DNA from: a virus | DNA length: 64,000 nt | IMG/VR virus record: IMGVR_UViG_3300009158_000034 | Location: 62,001 to 126,000 of that record | Reading direction: 5' to 3' (one strand) | Part shown: positions 48,483 through 56,033 of the stretch, in pieces | Layout of the letters: each line of letters opens with the position of its first letter | How positions within the stretch are numbered: position 1 is the stretch's first letter | Made by a program: the position numbers and the translations under genes | The notes under the pieces: model-generated | Seen by the model: only the letters and a program-made list of their open reading frames with translations | Database searches by the model: none | What the model was told of the DNA's origin: nothing

Positions 48483-48893
48483 TTATTGGGTCAATGAGTC
48501 AAGCAGTTTATAATGCTCGTATGCTTGCACGACCGCAGGTGTACTGTTGCGGCTCTTAGGAGATACTTCTACCCAAATATCTTGGCTCAAATTAGGATGA
48601 ATGAACTGACTGCCTAGGCTTGCAAAATTCCGTGGCTGGTGAATCTTACCACCATGATATAACTGTGTTGCAAGTTCTTCTACCTCATTCCATGGCTTGA
48701 CCGCAAGATCATATTCTTCAGGGCGGCTTGAAGAAAAATTACTATCCTCGTAGTATTCTTTTACCACAAAAAGAAATTGTTCAAGGTCTTTAGCCTTAGT
48801 GCGAGTGATAATCAATAGTACATCATCCACGGACACTTCGTCCATTAACAGACTACGCAAGCACCTACCTAAACTTGTACCAATATACATCAT
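48483..48893 (-). CDS. Conserved unknown phage protein
   Basis: 136 residues. The pattern IGTSLGRCLRSLLMDEVSVDDV, FLFVVKEYYED and GGKIHQPRNF is familiar from other phage hypotheticals. Overlaps the gene above by 4 bp (ATGA). Function unknown. Confidence 0.75.
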   Translation of the reverse strand: MMYIGTSLGRCLRSLLMDEVSVDDVLLIITRTKAKDLEQFLFVVKEYYEDSNFSSSRPEEYDLAVKPWNEVEELATQLYHGGKIHQPRNFASLGSQFIHPNLSQDIWVEVSPKSRNSTPAVVQAYEHYKLLDSLTQ

Positions 48894-49261
48894 ACAATCA
48901 CCTGCTGTTTCTTATTTGCTCTATCGCTATAAAATTTATGTCCTACATTACGAATACAATCAGCTATTACCTGTGGACTATTTTCAAATGTTTCTCTAAT
49001 ATCTTCTTCGGATAACTCTGAATCAAAGGCATAGATTTCATAATGCCGTTGAGTATTTGCCCTAGCCCTCATTATCATCATATCTAATGGAACATATGCT
49101 GGCTTAAGTGTTTGATTTTGTTCTTTGAGAATACGAAAGATATTTTCTTTTTCCCATTGTTCATGTTCTTTTTCTATTTTTGTGACATTGATGAGGCACT
49201 CAAGCCCAGTCATGTCCCACATGGCAACGAATCTAGTTGTTTTCTTCTTTGAGTAACGCAT
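48890..49261 (-). CDS. Conserved unknown phage protein
   Basis: 123 residues. RFVAMWDMTGLECLINVT at the start and RANTQRHYEIYAFDSELSEE in the middle match a hypothetical family of T4-like phages. It overlaps the gene above by 29 bp. Function unknown. Confidence 0.75.
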   Translation of the reverse strand: MRYSKKKTTRFVAMWDMTGLECLINVTKIEKEHEQWEKENIFRILKEQNQTLKPAYVPLDMMIMRARANTQRHYEIYAFDSELSEEDIRETFENSPQVIADCIRNVGHKFYSDRANKKQQVIV

Positions 49262-49481
49262 AAACTGTTTCAGCTTTTTCTACTAAATCACGCAAGCTAG
49301 GTTCTGTTTCAGATAACTTGAGTATGTCTTTCCAAGTAAACCATCTTTGAGTAACTTTTGTTAAAGGGTCCTCTTGTAACAAAGTACGGACAGACGATCC
49401 ACTCTCTCGGGAGTAGATCGTCTTACCATGATCAGGGCTTTCTAATACTTTACCTTTATACTCATCAATTTGTTTCATCAT
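49233..49481 (-). CDS. Small unknown protein coupled to the VWA gene
   Basis: 82 residues from the ATG pair at 49481/49478, which lie just inside the end of the VWA gene; the frame is open to 49586 but deeper in that gene. Helical C-terminus (LRDLVEKAETVYALL). Function unknown. Confidence 0.65.
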   Translation of the reverse strand: MMKQIDEYKGKVLESPDHGKTIYSRESGSSVRTLLQEDPLTKVTQRWFTWKDILKLSETEPSLRDLVEKAETVYALLKEENN

Positions 49482-50754
49482 ATAGTGCAAAAGTACCGAA
49501 TGGGGGATTCGGATTTTTGTCACCATGAATGATCCAAGTTGTATCACAATAATCAGGGTCGCCCCAGCTACCACAGGGATATCCATCAGTGAATACGATC
49601 AATCGTTTAGGATCAATTGCATTTTCTTTCAAGTATTCAAAGATACAATCAAAGTCAGTACCACCACCACCTTGTGGTTCATACTCATCAATAGTATCCA
49701 TGCTATCGCTATTGAAGTCTTGTGGATTGTAAGTATTAGTATCAAAGCAGAATACATGGACCTTGTATCCATCAAACGCATCCATCATGCCACCGATCTC
49801 ACCCAAGAATGCTTGTGCTTGACTGTTGCTAATACTACCACTCATATCAAGTGATACAACAACATCAATTTCTTCACCGGGGTTCATGCCGGGCATGATA
49901 GCATCCATGTGCCAACCTCTGCGAGAAGGGCGCATCCAAGAATAATCTGCACGGATAGCACTAATCAGATTAGTCTGAATCAGTTCGCGCCAGGGCATGA
50001 CTGGGTCAGTATGTTGTTTGATTAAACGCTCGACACCTAAGGGCAACTGACCGGCTTCGCAAGTACTTGCGGCGCTGATGATTGCTTGTTTCATTTCTTG
50101 ACGCAAACGCTCACGCTCTTCGGGAGACATTTTAGGACGACCTTTGCCATTGGCTTCTTTGTCGCCATCACCATCTCCATCGTTATCTCCCTCACCTTCA
50201 TCTTCAAGGTGATCGTCAATCATTTGATCCAGCAAACTATCAATATCAATATGCTTGACATTCTTCATCAAGTCATCATAGATTTCCTCGCTGGGCTTAC
50301 CATCATACTTGCGTTCGTACAAGCATGGGACACTTGTAATAAATGTGCCGACACCGTGTCGTTTCAAGTCTGCGTTAACTGCATAGTCATTGGCGATGTT
50401 AAACATCTGAGGGTCACGATTGCCGATACGACCCATATGATCATACACTACATGCAATACTTCATGTCCAACTAGAAACTCAACCTCTTTGGGTTTCAAT
50501 AGCATAATGAAACGGCTATTGTAATAGAATTTTTGACCATCAGTAGCCGCTGTAGCGCACCACTCGTCAGCATTAGTTAATTTGAGGCGTGTAGCAAGAT
50601 TGCCAAAGAATGAATGACGCAATAGCAAACCCACACGTGCCGAAATCAATCGTTCACGGGCTTGTGCATCAATCTTAGGGTCAGTAGGTCCAACAAGTTT
50701 ATCAAACTTGTCGCTACGCTTTTTCTTTTTTGTTGGGGCAATTACGCTACTCAT
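49465..50754 (-). CDS. VWA-like protein with metallopeptidase motif (DUF2201-like)
   Basis: 429 residues from the ATG at 50754 (AAAGGA before it). An HEVLHVVYDH zinc motif (H97, E98, H101) sits in the N-terminal domain. An acidic linker follows (about 180-200). The C-terminal domain has a MIDAS motif D303-M-S-G-S (SLDMSGSIS) and FTDGYP. This is the layout of the putative metallopeptidase/VWA family that pairs with MoxR ATPases. The partner ATPase lies just upstream. Substrate unknown. Confidence 0.85.
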   Translation of the reverse strand: MSSVIAPTKKKKRSDKFDKLVGPTDPKIDAQARERLISARVGLLLRHSFFGNLATRLKLTNADEWCATAATDGQKFYYNSRFIMLLKPKEVEFLVGHEVLHVVYDHMGRIGNRDPQMFNIANDYAVNADLKRHGVGTFITSVPCLYERKYDGKPSEEIYDDLMKNVKHIDIDSLLDQMIDDHLEDEGEGDNDGDGDGDKEANGKGRPKMSPEERERLRQEMKQAIISAASTCEAGQLPLGVERLIKQHTDPVMPWRELIQTNLISAIRADYSWMRPSRRGWHMDAIMPGMNPGEEIDVVVSLDMSGSISNSQAQAFLGEIGGMMDAFDGYKVHVFCFDTNTYNPQDFNSDSMDTIDEYEPQGGGGTDFDCIFEYLKENAIDPKRLIVFTDGYPCGSWGDPDYCDTTWIIHGDKNPNPPFGTFALYDETN

Positions 50755-50780
50755 ATACAATCCTTTATCAAATATGCTGT

Positions 50781-50809
50781 ATTATAGCATACAAATTATT
50801 TTATAGCAA
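50781..50809 (-). promoter_or_regulatory. Sigma70-type promoter for the VWA gene
   Basis: TTGCTA, 17 nt, TATAAT on the minus strand, 27 bp before the ATG at 50754. Confidence 0.65.
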
Positions 50810-50810
50810 G

Positions 50811-50843
50811 TAAAAAGAGTGAGAATGTTCACACCATTCTCAC
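50811..50843 (-). terminator. Intrinsic terminator after the MoxR gene
   Basis: GTGAGAATG, 7-nt loop, CATTCTCAC and a T-run on the minus strand. It separates the MoxR ATPase from the VWA gene. Confidence 0.9.
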
Positions 50844-50852
50844 CCATAAACT

Positions 50853-51959
50853 TTAGTTACCTGCGTCTACAATGTACTTGCCGTACTTCTTGTGGAAGTC
50901 ATCAAAGTGTTTTAGTTGACTAGGCTCAATCGGCAACTTGTAAGTCTTAAGCGCAATCTTAGCACCCATCACAACCAATTCAGTTTCAAAGTTCTTCATC
51001 ATGTAAGACAAGAAATTGTCAGACATTTCATGGAACTTCTTCATAGTTACCTTTTGATGTTCCAATGCATCACGCAATTCATAGCACAATGAAATTGTTA
51101 GTGAATACATTGCAGAGATTTCCTTAACATTCAAGTCAGTAACTTTACCTGACAAGATATCGCTCGGCTCGGGCAACTTGCCAGAAATCTTGCGGTGTGC
51201 AGAAAACTTAACAGCAAGCCCTTCACCGACACTACCTGCAATCAGATTGAACAGTGTATCAGTATCAGTGTCTGCCTCGTCATCCAACAAGTCAGACACA
51301 AAGCACCAGCTACGTGGGGTAGCAAATGCACGGCTTGAAGATTTGCTATTGAAATCGTACAAGTCCTGTTTTGCAAAACTCAAGTAACCAACCACGTCCT
51401 TATGAATGCCTTTGTTGACTGCCCATGTCTGCCATGAAGTAAAGTCAGGGCGCATTTCCAAGTGCAAGAAACGATTAGCAAGGGGCATCGGCATACGATA
51501 AGTAACACCTTTGTCACTATCACGATTACCTGCTGCCACGATAACAACATTGTCAGGCAACTTGTACTTACCAACACGGCGATTCAAAATTAGTTGATAG
51601 CCAGCAGCCTGTACAGCAGGCATTGCACTATTCATTTCATCTAAGAAAAGAACAATGATAGGATATTGTGATGCGAGTTCCTCGTCAGGCAAGTCGATTG
51701 GAGCAGCCCAATCCATCTTATTGAGGTCCTTGTTGAAGTATGGGATACCGCGAATGTCAGTGGGTTCCATTTGAGCCATACGCAAGTCAATCATATGACC
51801 ACCAAGTTCGGCAGTAATGTCTGCTACAACTTCGGATTTACCGATACCGGGAGGGCCCCAGAGAAACAAGGGACGCTTTGCTTTGAATGCTTTCAGAATA
51901 GCTTTGCGGGCTTGTACTGATGTTACTGTGAGATTGTCAGAGACTTGAGGTGATGCCAT
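50853..51959 (-). CDS. MoxR-like AAA+ ATPase
   Basis: 368 residues. Walker A (GPPGIGKS) at 35-42, Walker B (VLFLDEMN) near 103-110 and later AAGNRDSDK as sensor 1. MoxR ATPases are chaperone-like and work with VWA-domain partners. Here the partner gene lies next downstream, but behind a terminator and its own promoter, so the two are separately dosed. Own sigma70 promoter upstream. Confidence 0.9.
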   Translation of the reverse strand: MASPQVSDNLTVTSVQARKAILKAFKAKRPLFLWGPPGIGKSEVVADITAELGGHMIDLRMAQMEPTDIRGIPYFNKDLNKMDWAAPIDLPDEELASQYPIIVLFLDEMNSAMPAVQAAGYQLILNRRVGKYKLPDNVVIVAAGNRDSDKGVTYRMPMPLANRFLHLEMRPDFTSWQTWAVNKGIHKDVVGYLSFAKQDLYDFNSKSSSRAFATPRSWCFVSDLLDDEADTDTDTLFNLIAGSVGEGLAVKFSAHRKISGKLPEPSDILSGKVTDLNVKEISAMYSLTISLCYELRDALEHQKVTMKKFHEMSDNFLSYMMKNFETELVVMGAKIALKTYKLPIEPSQLKHFDDFHKKYGKYIVDAGN

Positions 51960-52002
51960 TATTAACTCCTATATGTTAGTGGCTTGCTTGAAAAGAAATT
52001 CT

Positions 52003-52031
52003 ATTATATACGAAAACTGATTTGTTGTCAA
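52003..52031 (-). promoter_or_regulatory. Early sigma70 promoter for the MoxR gene
   Basis: TTGACA, 17 nt, TATAAT, both boxes perfect. The spacer is a variant shared in part with that at 24180 (ACAAAT after the -35 box). Confidence 0.85.
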
Positions 52032-52057
52032 TCGTGATTGAATGTTTTGGGTAAACA

Positions 52058-52477
52058 TTATTCCTCAAACGCGCGGCGCAGAATCAACTCTTGGCGACTG
52101 AAGGCTTCAATCTCCCAGGGTTGGTCCAAGTAAGGTGTTTTCTTGCTGTACTTTTTACCTGCCCATGTATGACCATGCTTACCTTGTTTCAATGTACCTT
52201 TTGCAAACTGTTTCACATGGACCAATTCATGCGCTAGGGTGAGGCCAATTTGATACAGACTACGATGGGGTTTGATGACTACCAGATATGCACCAGTGTA
52301 CTGTGATAGGTCGAGTGTCAAGCCTGCATTGTCACCTTCGCATTCATCATATACACGGATAAGCAATGCTTTGCGGCAACGCTCAAGACCAAGCTGGGTA
52401 ATCATTGAAGGAAGTAGTGCCTCAACAAATTTTTTATTACGGCGACTACCTTCAACTTTGATTTCCATCATAATCAT
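52058..52477 (-). CDS. SprT-like zinc metallopeptidase
   Basis: 139 residues. TLAHELVHVKQF gives the HExxH motif (H83, E84, H87). The length and helical plan fit small SprT-like or phage zincins. A third zinc ligand is not certain; the His-rich GKHGHTW stretch follows. AGGA lies before the ATG. Substrate unknown. Confidence 0.75.
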   Translation of the reverse strand: MIMMEIKVEGSRRNKKFVEALLPSMITQLGLERCRKALLIRVYDECEGDNAGLTLDLSQYTGAYLVVIKPHRSLYQIGLTLAHELVHVKQFAKGTLKQGKHGHTWAGKKYSKKTPYLDQPWEIEAFSRQELILRRAFEE

Positions 52478-52501
52478 ATATTTATTTCCTAGAGTAATTT
52501 A

Positions 52502-52696
52502 TTACTCAATCAATTCCGACAATTTACCAATGTATGTTAATTCGCTAGGTTCGTACCATGCAGCCTTTTGTGTAGAATTGTCAGGCAATACAATGCTAAC
52601 CTCACCTCTACTGTTAACACTGTCTACAACTGTTATTGTTTTAAATTTTGTCATAACCACATCAAGCGGTTTAAATTTAAACTTTTCCGTTTTCAT
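52502..52696 (-). CDS. Small beta-rich protein
   Basis: 64 residues from the ATG at 52696, chosen for GGAG 6 nt before it; the frame reaches 52717. KFKPLDVVMTKFKTITVVDSV and EVSIVLPDN look like a small beta barrel. Function unknown. Confidence 0.6.
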   Translation of the reverse strand: MKTEKFKFKPLDVVMTKFKTITVVDSVNSRGEVSIVLPDNSTQKAAWYEPSELTYIGKLSELIE

Positions 52697-52733
52697 TACA
52701 TGCTCCAGTAAATTCATTGAAAATGATTAAATC

Positions 52734-53012
52734 TTAAGAGGACCAAAAAGTTTCGCTAGCAGGGGAACAGCACAGGGGAGTGTTAACATCTTCCTGATAT
52801 TCGATACCGCTCATGAGGTTCTTGCGAGTTACCATGTTAGGCTTGTAATGCTGAGTGTTTACGATACTCAGTTCACCGGCAGACCAACCTGACTTGTTGC
52901 ACAGACGGGTGCGAGTAGCACGGGCTGCCGCAAAAGTTTTGTATGCACGGGTACGATTAGAACCGTCAGTAACGATAAGACCAGTACCACGGGCGATAAC
53001 ATAATAAGACAT
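52734..53012 (-). CDS. Small early protein with conserved CSPxSE-type tail
   Basis: 92 residues. Beta-hairpin start (YYVIARGTGLIVTDGS), then basic residues and the ending TPLCCSPASETFWSS, a tail I recall from many phage proteins. AAAGGA precedes the ATG and a cassette promoter lies upstream. Function unknown. Confidence 0.75.
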   Translation of the reverse strand: MSYYVIARGTGLIVTDGSNRTRAYKTFAAARATRTRLCNKSGWSAGELSIVNTQHYKPNMVTRKNLMSGIEYQEDVNTPLCCSPASETFWSS

Positions 53013-53046
53013 TTAGAAATTCCTTTAACTAACTGATTAAGACTCT

Positions 53047-53075
53047 ATTATATACCCAAAACCATTTAATGTCAA
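53047..53075 (-). promoter_or_regulatory. Early cassette promoter
   Basis: TTGACA, the common 17-nt spacer, TATAAT. Drives the gene at 52734. Same element as in the 24-27 kb cluster. Confidence 0.9.
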
Positions 53076-53079
53076 CTGT

Positions 53080-53307
53080 TTACGCACAGATTTCAAACAA
53101 CATTTCGCTACTGGAACCGTTGACTACACGGACTTTTTTGTCATTAACCATGATGTAGCCATAGTTGCCGTTATCATAGATACCGTGAGGGCAGGGTTCA
53201 ATCGTCACTTTACGGATAATTTCACAAAAACCCCAACGCTTAGTAGGCAACTTACCTTGAAACAATCGCATGTTTTCAAGGGAAGTAATGAGAATTTTTG
53301 CTTTCAT
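53080..53307 (-). CDS. Small early protein
   Basis: 75 residues. Beta-rich: KILITSLENMRLFQGKLP, then YGYIMVNDKKVRVVNG. Cassette promoter upstream. Function unknown. Confidence 0.7.
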   Translation of the reverse strand: MKAKILITSLENMRLFQGKLPTKRWGFCEIIRKVTIEPCPHGIYDNGNYGYIMVNDKKVRVVNGSSSEMLFEICA

Positions 53308-53340
53308 AATCTACTCTGTTCGTTGACTGTCTAAGTATGT

Positions 53341-53369
53341 ATTATATACCCAAAACCATTTAATGTCAA
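53341..53369 (-). promoter_or_regulatory. Early cassette promoter
   Basis: TTGACA, the common 17-nt spacer, TATAAT. Drives the gene at 53080. The TGA of the 28-residue peptide gene is in its -35 box. Confidence 0.9.
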
Positions 53370-53452
53370 CCGAAATATTGAGTGTGTACGATTACCAAAA
53401 TGGCTATATATGCTCCGACCACGATCCCAACTAGCATTCCAAGAAAAAACAT
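53366..53452 (-). CDS. 28-residue membrane peptide
   Basis: FFLGMLVGIVVGAYIAILVIV is one membrane helix; the end is HTQYFG. A GGAGTAGGAG site lies directly before the ATG and the gene above stops 10 bp upstream, so it is translated from the same message. TGA in the next -35 box. Function unknown, perhaps a membrane effector. Confidence 0.6.
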   Translation of the reverse strand: MFFLGMLVGIVVGAYIAILVIVHTQYFG

Positions 53453-53462
53453 CTCCTACTCC

Positions 53463-53720
53463 TTACGCAAATTCGTAGAATTTAACAGTAGGATCCAACT
53501 TTTGTAGTTCTTTTGCAGCCTGTGACAATGCACGATGCTTGGCCTGAACCTGACTACGGGGCAGTTCACCGTCACAGGTCAAGTTCTCAGGGCTGAGGTC
53601 GCTGTCCAGACAAGCAGCAACTACCTGACGACCTTTAGCAGTCTGTATCTCATACTGAGGACCTTTGAACAATTTGTTCCATTTGTTCTTTTGATCAATG
53701 TATTTTTGCAATGCTGACAT
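53463..53720 (-). CDS. Small early protein
   Basis: 85 residues. Mostly helical, with YEIQTAKGRQVVAACLDSD and VQAKHRALSQAAKELQKLDP. Cassette promoter 34 bp upstream, GGAG before the ATG. Function unknown. Confidence 0.7.
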   Translation of the reverse strand: MSALQKYIDQKNKWNKLFKGPQYEIQTAKGRQVVAACLDSDLSPENLTCDGELPRSQVQAKHRALSQAAKELQKLDPTVKFYEFA

Positions 53721-53753
53721 AATTAACTCCGTTTGTTGACTGTCTAAGCCTCT

Positions 53754-53782
53754 ATTATAGACCCAAAACCATTTAATGTCAA
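53754..53782 (-). promoter_or_regulatory. Early cassette promoter
   Basis: TTGACA, the 17-nt spacer with one change next to the -10 box (as at 26265), TATAAT. Drives the genes at 53463 and 53366. Confidence 0.9.
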
Positions 53783-53784
53783 CC

Positions 53785-54576
53785 TTACGGGGCTAGCCCT
53801 TCCCTAGTTTTTGCACGTTTTACATTCGCATAAAGTACAACTTGAGTTGGAACCGGTGCTAAATATCTCTTTACCCAAGACCTGTAAACACCATATTTAA
53901 AATATATCCCATTGCCTTCAGTTGTTTTTCCTTTGAAACTATATTTCAAAATTCCATTTGCATAGACTTCAAAAAAGCCATCGTCCAAATTAGACCATTT
54001 TGCATGGACTTCAATTTTGTTCCAATTTCCAAGTAACTCCTTATCAGTTAGTATGGTTACATATTCTTGTGTTGCACATCTATGGTGTCTATCTATAGTT
54101 AGCCCACCTCGCAATGCTCCCCATCCTGCACTATTTTGAAACATGAATGATGAGCAAGTGGGACTGTCAATAGCCCCATCAATATTATAAAATTGTCCTA
54201 AGGTGACATTGACGGGCCACACATTGATATGGTCTTTGGGTACAAAAATAGACCATCCATACCAGTATTCAGAGTTTGAGTAATTATTTCTATCTGTTGA
54301 TATCTCAGAACGTTCCCTACTTCCAACCCTAGATCCAGTTTGACCTTCAATAGAACAATCTCCCCCTGAACATTCTCCGCTTCTGACTTCAAATCTTTCA
54401 ACCATTTTCAATGGTGCAGAGCCCGTTGGATCAGATACTATTTGATATCCGTGCGGTGTTGTACTATTTGATCTAGTGAACTCCTTAAGGTTTCCATGAT
54501 CAAGTGAATTAGCGGAATTAGTAGCACAGCCACCAATCAATAATATTAAAATAATTGATATAAAAAGTTTTTTCAT
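53785..54576 (-). CDS. Polysaccharide lyase (heparin lyase I-like) lipoprotein
   Basis: 263 residues. Signal peptide with lipobox (LILLIGGC, Cys 17), then a jelly-roll domain: RVGSRERSEI, EYWYGWSIFVP, NWNKIEVHAKW and GIYFKYGVYRSW are the hallmarks I associate with heparin lyase I-like (Polysacc_lyase) proteins. These cut acidic polysaccharides. As a lipoprotein it would be placed on the host envelope. It has its own strong sigma70 promoter. Confidence 0.82.
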   Translation of the reverse strand: MKKLFISIILILLIGGCATNSANSLDHGNLKEFTRSNSTTPHGYQIVSDPTGSAPLKMVERFEVRSGECSGGDCSIEGQTGSRVGSRERSEISTDRNNYSNSEYWYGWSIFVPKDHINVWPVNVTLGQFYNIDGAIDSPTCSSFMFQNSAGWGALRGGLTIDRHHRCATQEYVTILTDKELLGNWNKIEVHAKWSNLDDGFFEVYANGILKYSFKGKTTEGNGIYFKYGVYRSWVKRYLAPVPTQVVLYANVKRAKTREGLAP

Positions 54577-54603
54577 AATAACTACATCAGGAAATAAAAA
54601 CTT

Positions 54604-54632
54604 AGTATAGCATTGAATGTATTTATTGTCAA
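54604..54632 (-). promoter_or_regulatory. Sigma70-type promoter for the lyase
   Basis: TTGACA, 17 nt, TATACT on the minus strand, 28 bp before the ATG at 54576. Confidence 0.8.
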
Positions 54633-54639
54633 GGTAGGA

Positions 54640-54663
54640 ATGCCCTAAATCAATAGGGCATTA
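54640..54663 (-). terminator. Hairpin after the 89-residue gene
   Basis: AATGCCCTA, 6-nt loop, TAGGGCATT, just after the stop at 54676. No long T-run, so termination may be partial. Confidence 0.6.
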
Positions 54664-54675
54664 TTTGAGTAAGAA

Positions 54676-54945
54676 TTACTTCTTAGGTGTGTTTTGATTT
54701 ACAAAAGCATACATCTTTTCAGCAGTGTCCAAAACTTTTTCAAGTCCTGGAAATTCAGGCATGTCTACTTTGGTTATGATCTGACCAGTAGCACTATCCT
54801 TGGAAGCAGTCATCTGCCATCCTGAAAACTTCATATGGAAATCTTCCATGACTAATGATTTAGCCATGTCCAAGATATCTGTACGAATCTCGTAGCCGTT
54901 CTTGTTGAATTTTACTTCGGGTAATTTTGGTGTGAAATCTGACAT
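54676..54945 (-). CDS. Conserved small phage protein
   Basis: 89 residues. KLPEVKFNKNGYEIRTDIL and PGLEKVLDTAEKMYAFV match a small hypothetical family of T4-like phages as I recall. AAGGAG precedes the ATG. Function unknown. Confidence 0.75.
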   Translation of the reverse strand: MSDFTPKLPEVKFNKNGYEIRTDILDMAKSLVMEDFHMKFSGWQMTASKDSATGQIITKVDMPEFPGLEKVLDTAEKMYAFVNQNTPKK

Positions 54946-54982
54946 AATAATCTCCTTGTGTTAATGTCGGTGTGTGAATAGC

Positions 54983-55228
54983 TTATTTTTTCGCAGTCTT
55001 TGCCTTGACTGTTTCATCCTCACCTTGAGAATAAATCGTTTTGTTCATACTGTCAACAGTATAAGACAACATCTCTATTGTATTCTTTGCCATCATCTTT
55101 GCAAAGATCGTTTGGGCATCTATAAAGTCGTTGGCGACCTTATTCAATCTCTCGTCTTTGAAAATCTGATTGGTTGCCATCCTTTTTGAAGTCTGGAACA
55201 TCTCTATATAAAAATCTGGTGTAAACAT
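54983..55228 (-). CDS. Small helical protein
   Basis: 81 residues, helical throughout (FIDAQTIFAKMMAKNTIEM) and basic at the end (VKAKTAKK). It follows the 40-residue gene by 9 bp. Function unknown. Confidence 0.7.
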   Translation of the reverse strand: MFTPDFYIEMFQTSKRMATNQIFKDERLNKVANDFIDAQTIFAKMMAKNTIEMLSYTVDSMNKTIYSQGEDETVKAKTAKK

Positions 55229-55237
55229 AATTATCCT

Positions 55238-55360
55238 TTAAATATCACTTGTCATTAGTTTTTGTGCAGCAGCATATTGTCCTCTACGGGCAAGGTACGA
55301 TGCTGCACGGACGCGACCCACTTCTTTTAGAAAATTGTAAATTGATTTAAAGATGTTCAT
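55238..55360 (-). CDS. Small basic protein (40 residues)
   Basis: NIFKSIYNFLKEVGRVRAA then YLARRGQYAAAQKLM; an amphipathic helical protein of a kind I have seen repeatedly in T4-like phages. The ATG follows the stop of the gene above by 1 bp. Function unknown. Confidence 0.65.
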   Translation of the reverse strand: MNIFKSIYNFLKEVGRVRAASYLARRGQYAAAQKLMTSDI

Positions 55361-55361
55361 A

Positions 55362-55547
55362 TTACACCATCCAACTCTTATTACGTGCTGAATACAATAA
55401 TTCAAATTGACGCTCTAATTGTTCAACTTGTGCGGTACTCGTGGGATTGTGTGATACGATGTATCGTTCTAGTGCTGAACCGTATGACTGGGGTTCACTG
55501 AATTTTTCTAATAGGCTATAAAGATAGCCGGTAAATCGTTTTAACAT
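55362..55547 (-). CDS. Small unknown protein
   Basis: 61 residues, helical (YLYSLLEKFSEPQSYGSALER; QVEQLERQFELLY). First gene after the TATAAATA box at 55599; AGGAAAA precedes the ATG. Function unknown. Confidence 0.65.
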   Translation of the reverse strand: MLKRFTGYLYSLLEKFSEPQSYGSALERYIVSHNPTSTAQVEQLERQFELLYSARNKSWMV

Positions 55548-55598
55548 ATATTTTCCTGTGTAAGTGTGTTAAAGAGTTTTATACAGAACTCTTAACTG

Positions 55599-55606
55599 TA
55601 TTTATA
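55599..55606 (-). promoter_or_regulatory. Late promoter -10 box (TATAAATA)
   Basis: Exact T4 late consensus on the minus strand, 51 bp before the ATG at 55547. It overlaps the stop of the start-less acidic frame. Confidence 0.6.
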
Positions 55607-55802
55607 CTTCCTTATAGATTTCTCTATATTTCTGCATGGCCTTTGCCCTCGCAACAGCTAACCTAACGGTCACATAATCTGATAATGGTTCATCATCAAA
55701 ATCAGTAACCTTTTCTTCTACCTTGTGTACTTTAGGACGACTGTATGCACGATGATAATCTTGTTCTCCTGAATCATCATCGTCATCACTATCGTCAAAT
55801 AT
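55602..55802 (-). CDS. Acidic open frame without a normal start codon
   Basis: 66 codons counted from an ATA at 55800-55802: IFDDSDDDDDSGEQDYHRAY at the start, then EPLSDYVTVRLAVARAKAM, a segment I recall in small phage proteins. No ATG, GTG or TTG is in frame at the front. Upstream the frame runs open into the Lys-rich gene in the +1 register. It may use a rare start or a frameshift near AAG-TAA at the end of that gene. Confidence 0.45.
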   Translation of the reverse strand: MFDDSDDDDDSGEQDYHRAYSRPKVHKVEEKVTDFDDEPLSDYVTVRLAVARAKAMQKYREIYKEV

Positions 55803-55806
55803 AGTA

Positions 55807-56016
55807 TTACTTAGTAGCGGCTTTTGCAGGCTCAGTTTTAGTTGTAGCTTTTTTGTCTTTGACAGTTTTAGAACTTTTGGTAGAGTCCTGTTTGGAACCC
55901 TCCTTTTTCTTAGCCAACTTCATTTCTTCCTTAGCTGGAGCAGCAGGTTTGGCAGGCTCAGTAGCAAAAGCAATAGTTGTAGCCAAAGTAGCGATAAGAA
56001 TAGCGAGAATTTTCAT
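55807..56016 (-). CDS. Exported Lys/Ala/Thr-rich small protein
   Basis: 69 residues. N-terminal signal peptide (KILAILIATLATTIAFA) then a low-complexity Lys/Ala/Thr/Glu chain. Late box 24 bp upstream and AAAGGAAA before the ATG. It is probably secreted to the periplasm and disordered. Function unknown. Confidence 0.65.
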   Translation of the reverse strand: MKILAILIATLATTIAFATEPAKPAAPAKEEMKLAKKKEGSKQDSTKSSKTVKDKKATTKTEPAKAATK

Positions 56017-56033
56017 TTAAGTTTCCTTTAAAG

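Noticed and set aside
52479-52486. AATAAATA box before the SprT-like gene as a late promoter
   Set aside because: It lies 1 bp before the ATG at 52477 and overlaps the binding-site region; a promoter there could not give a translatable message.
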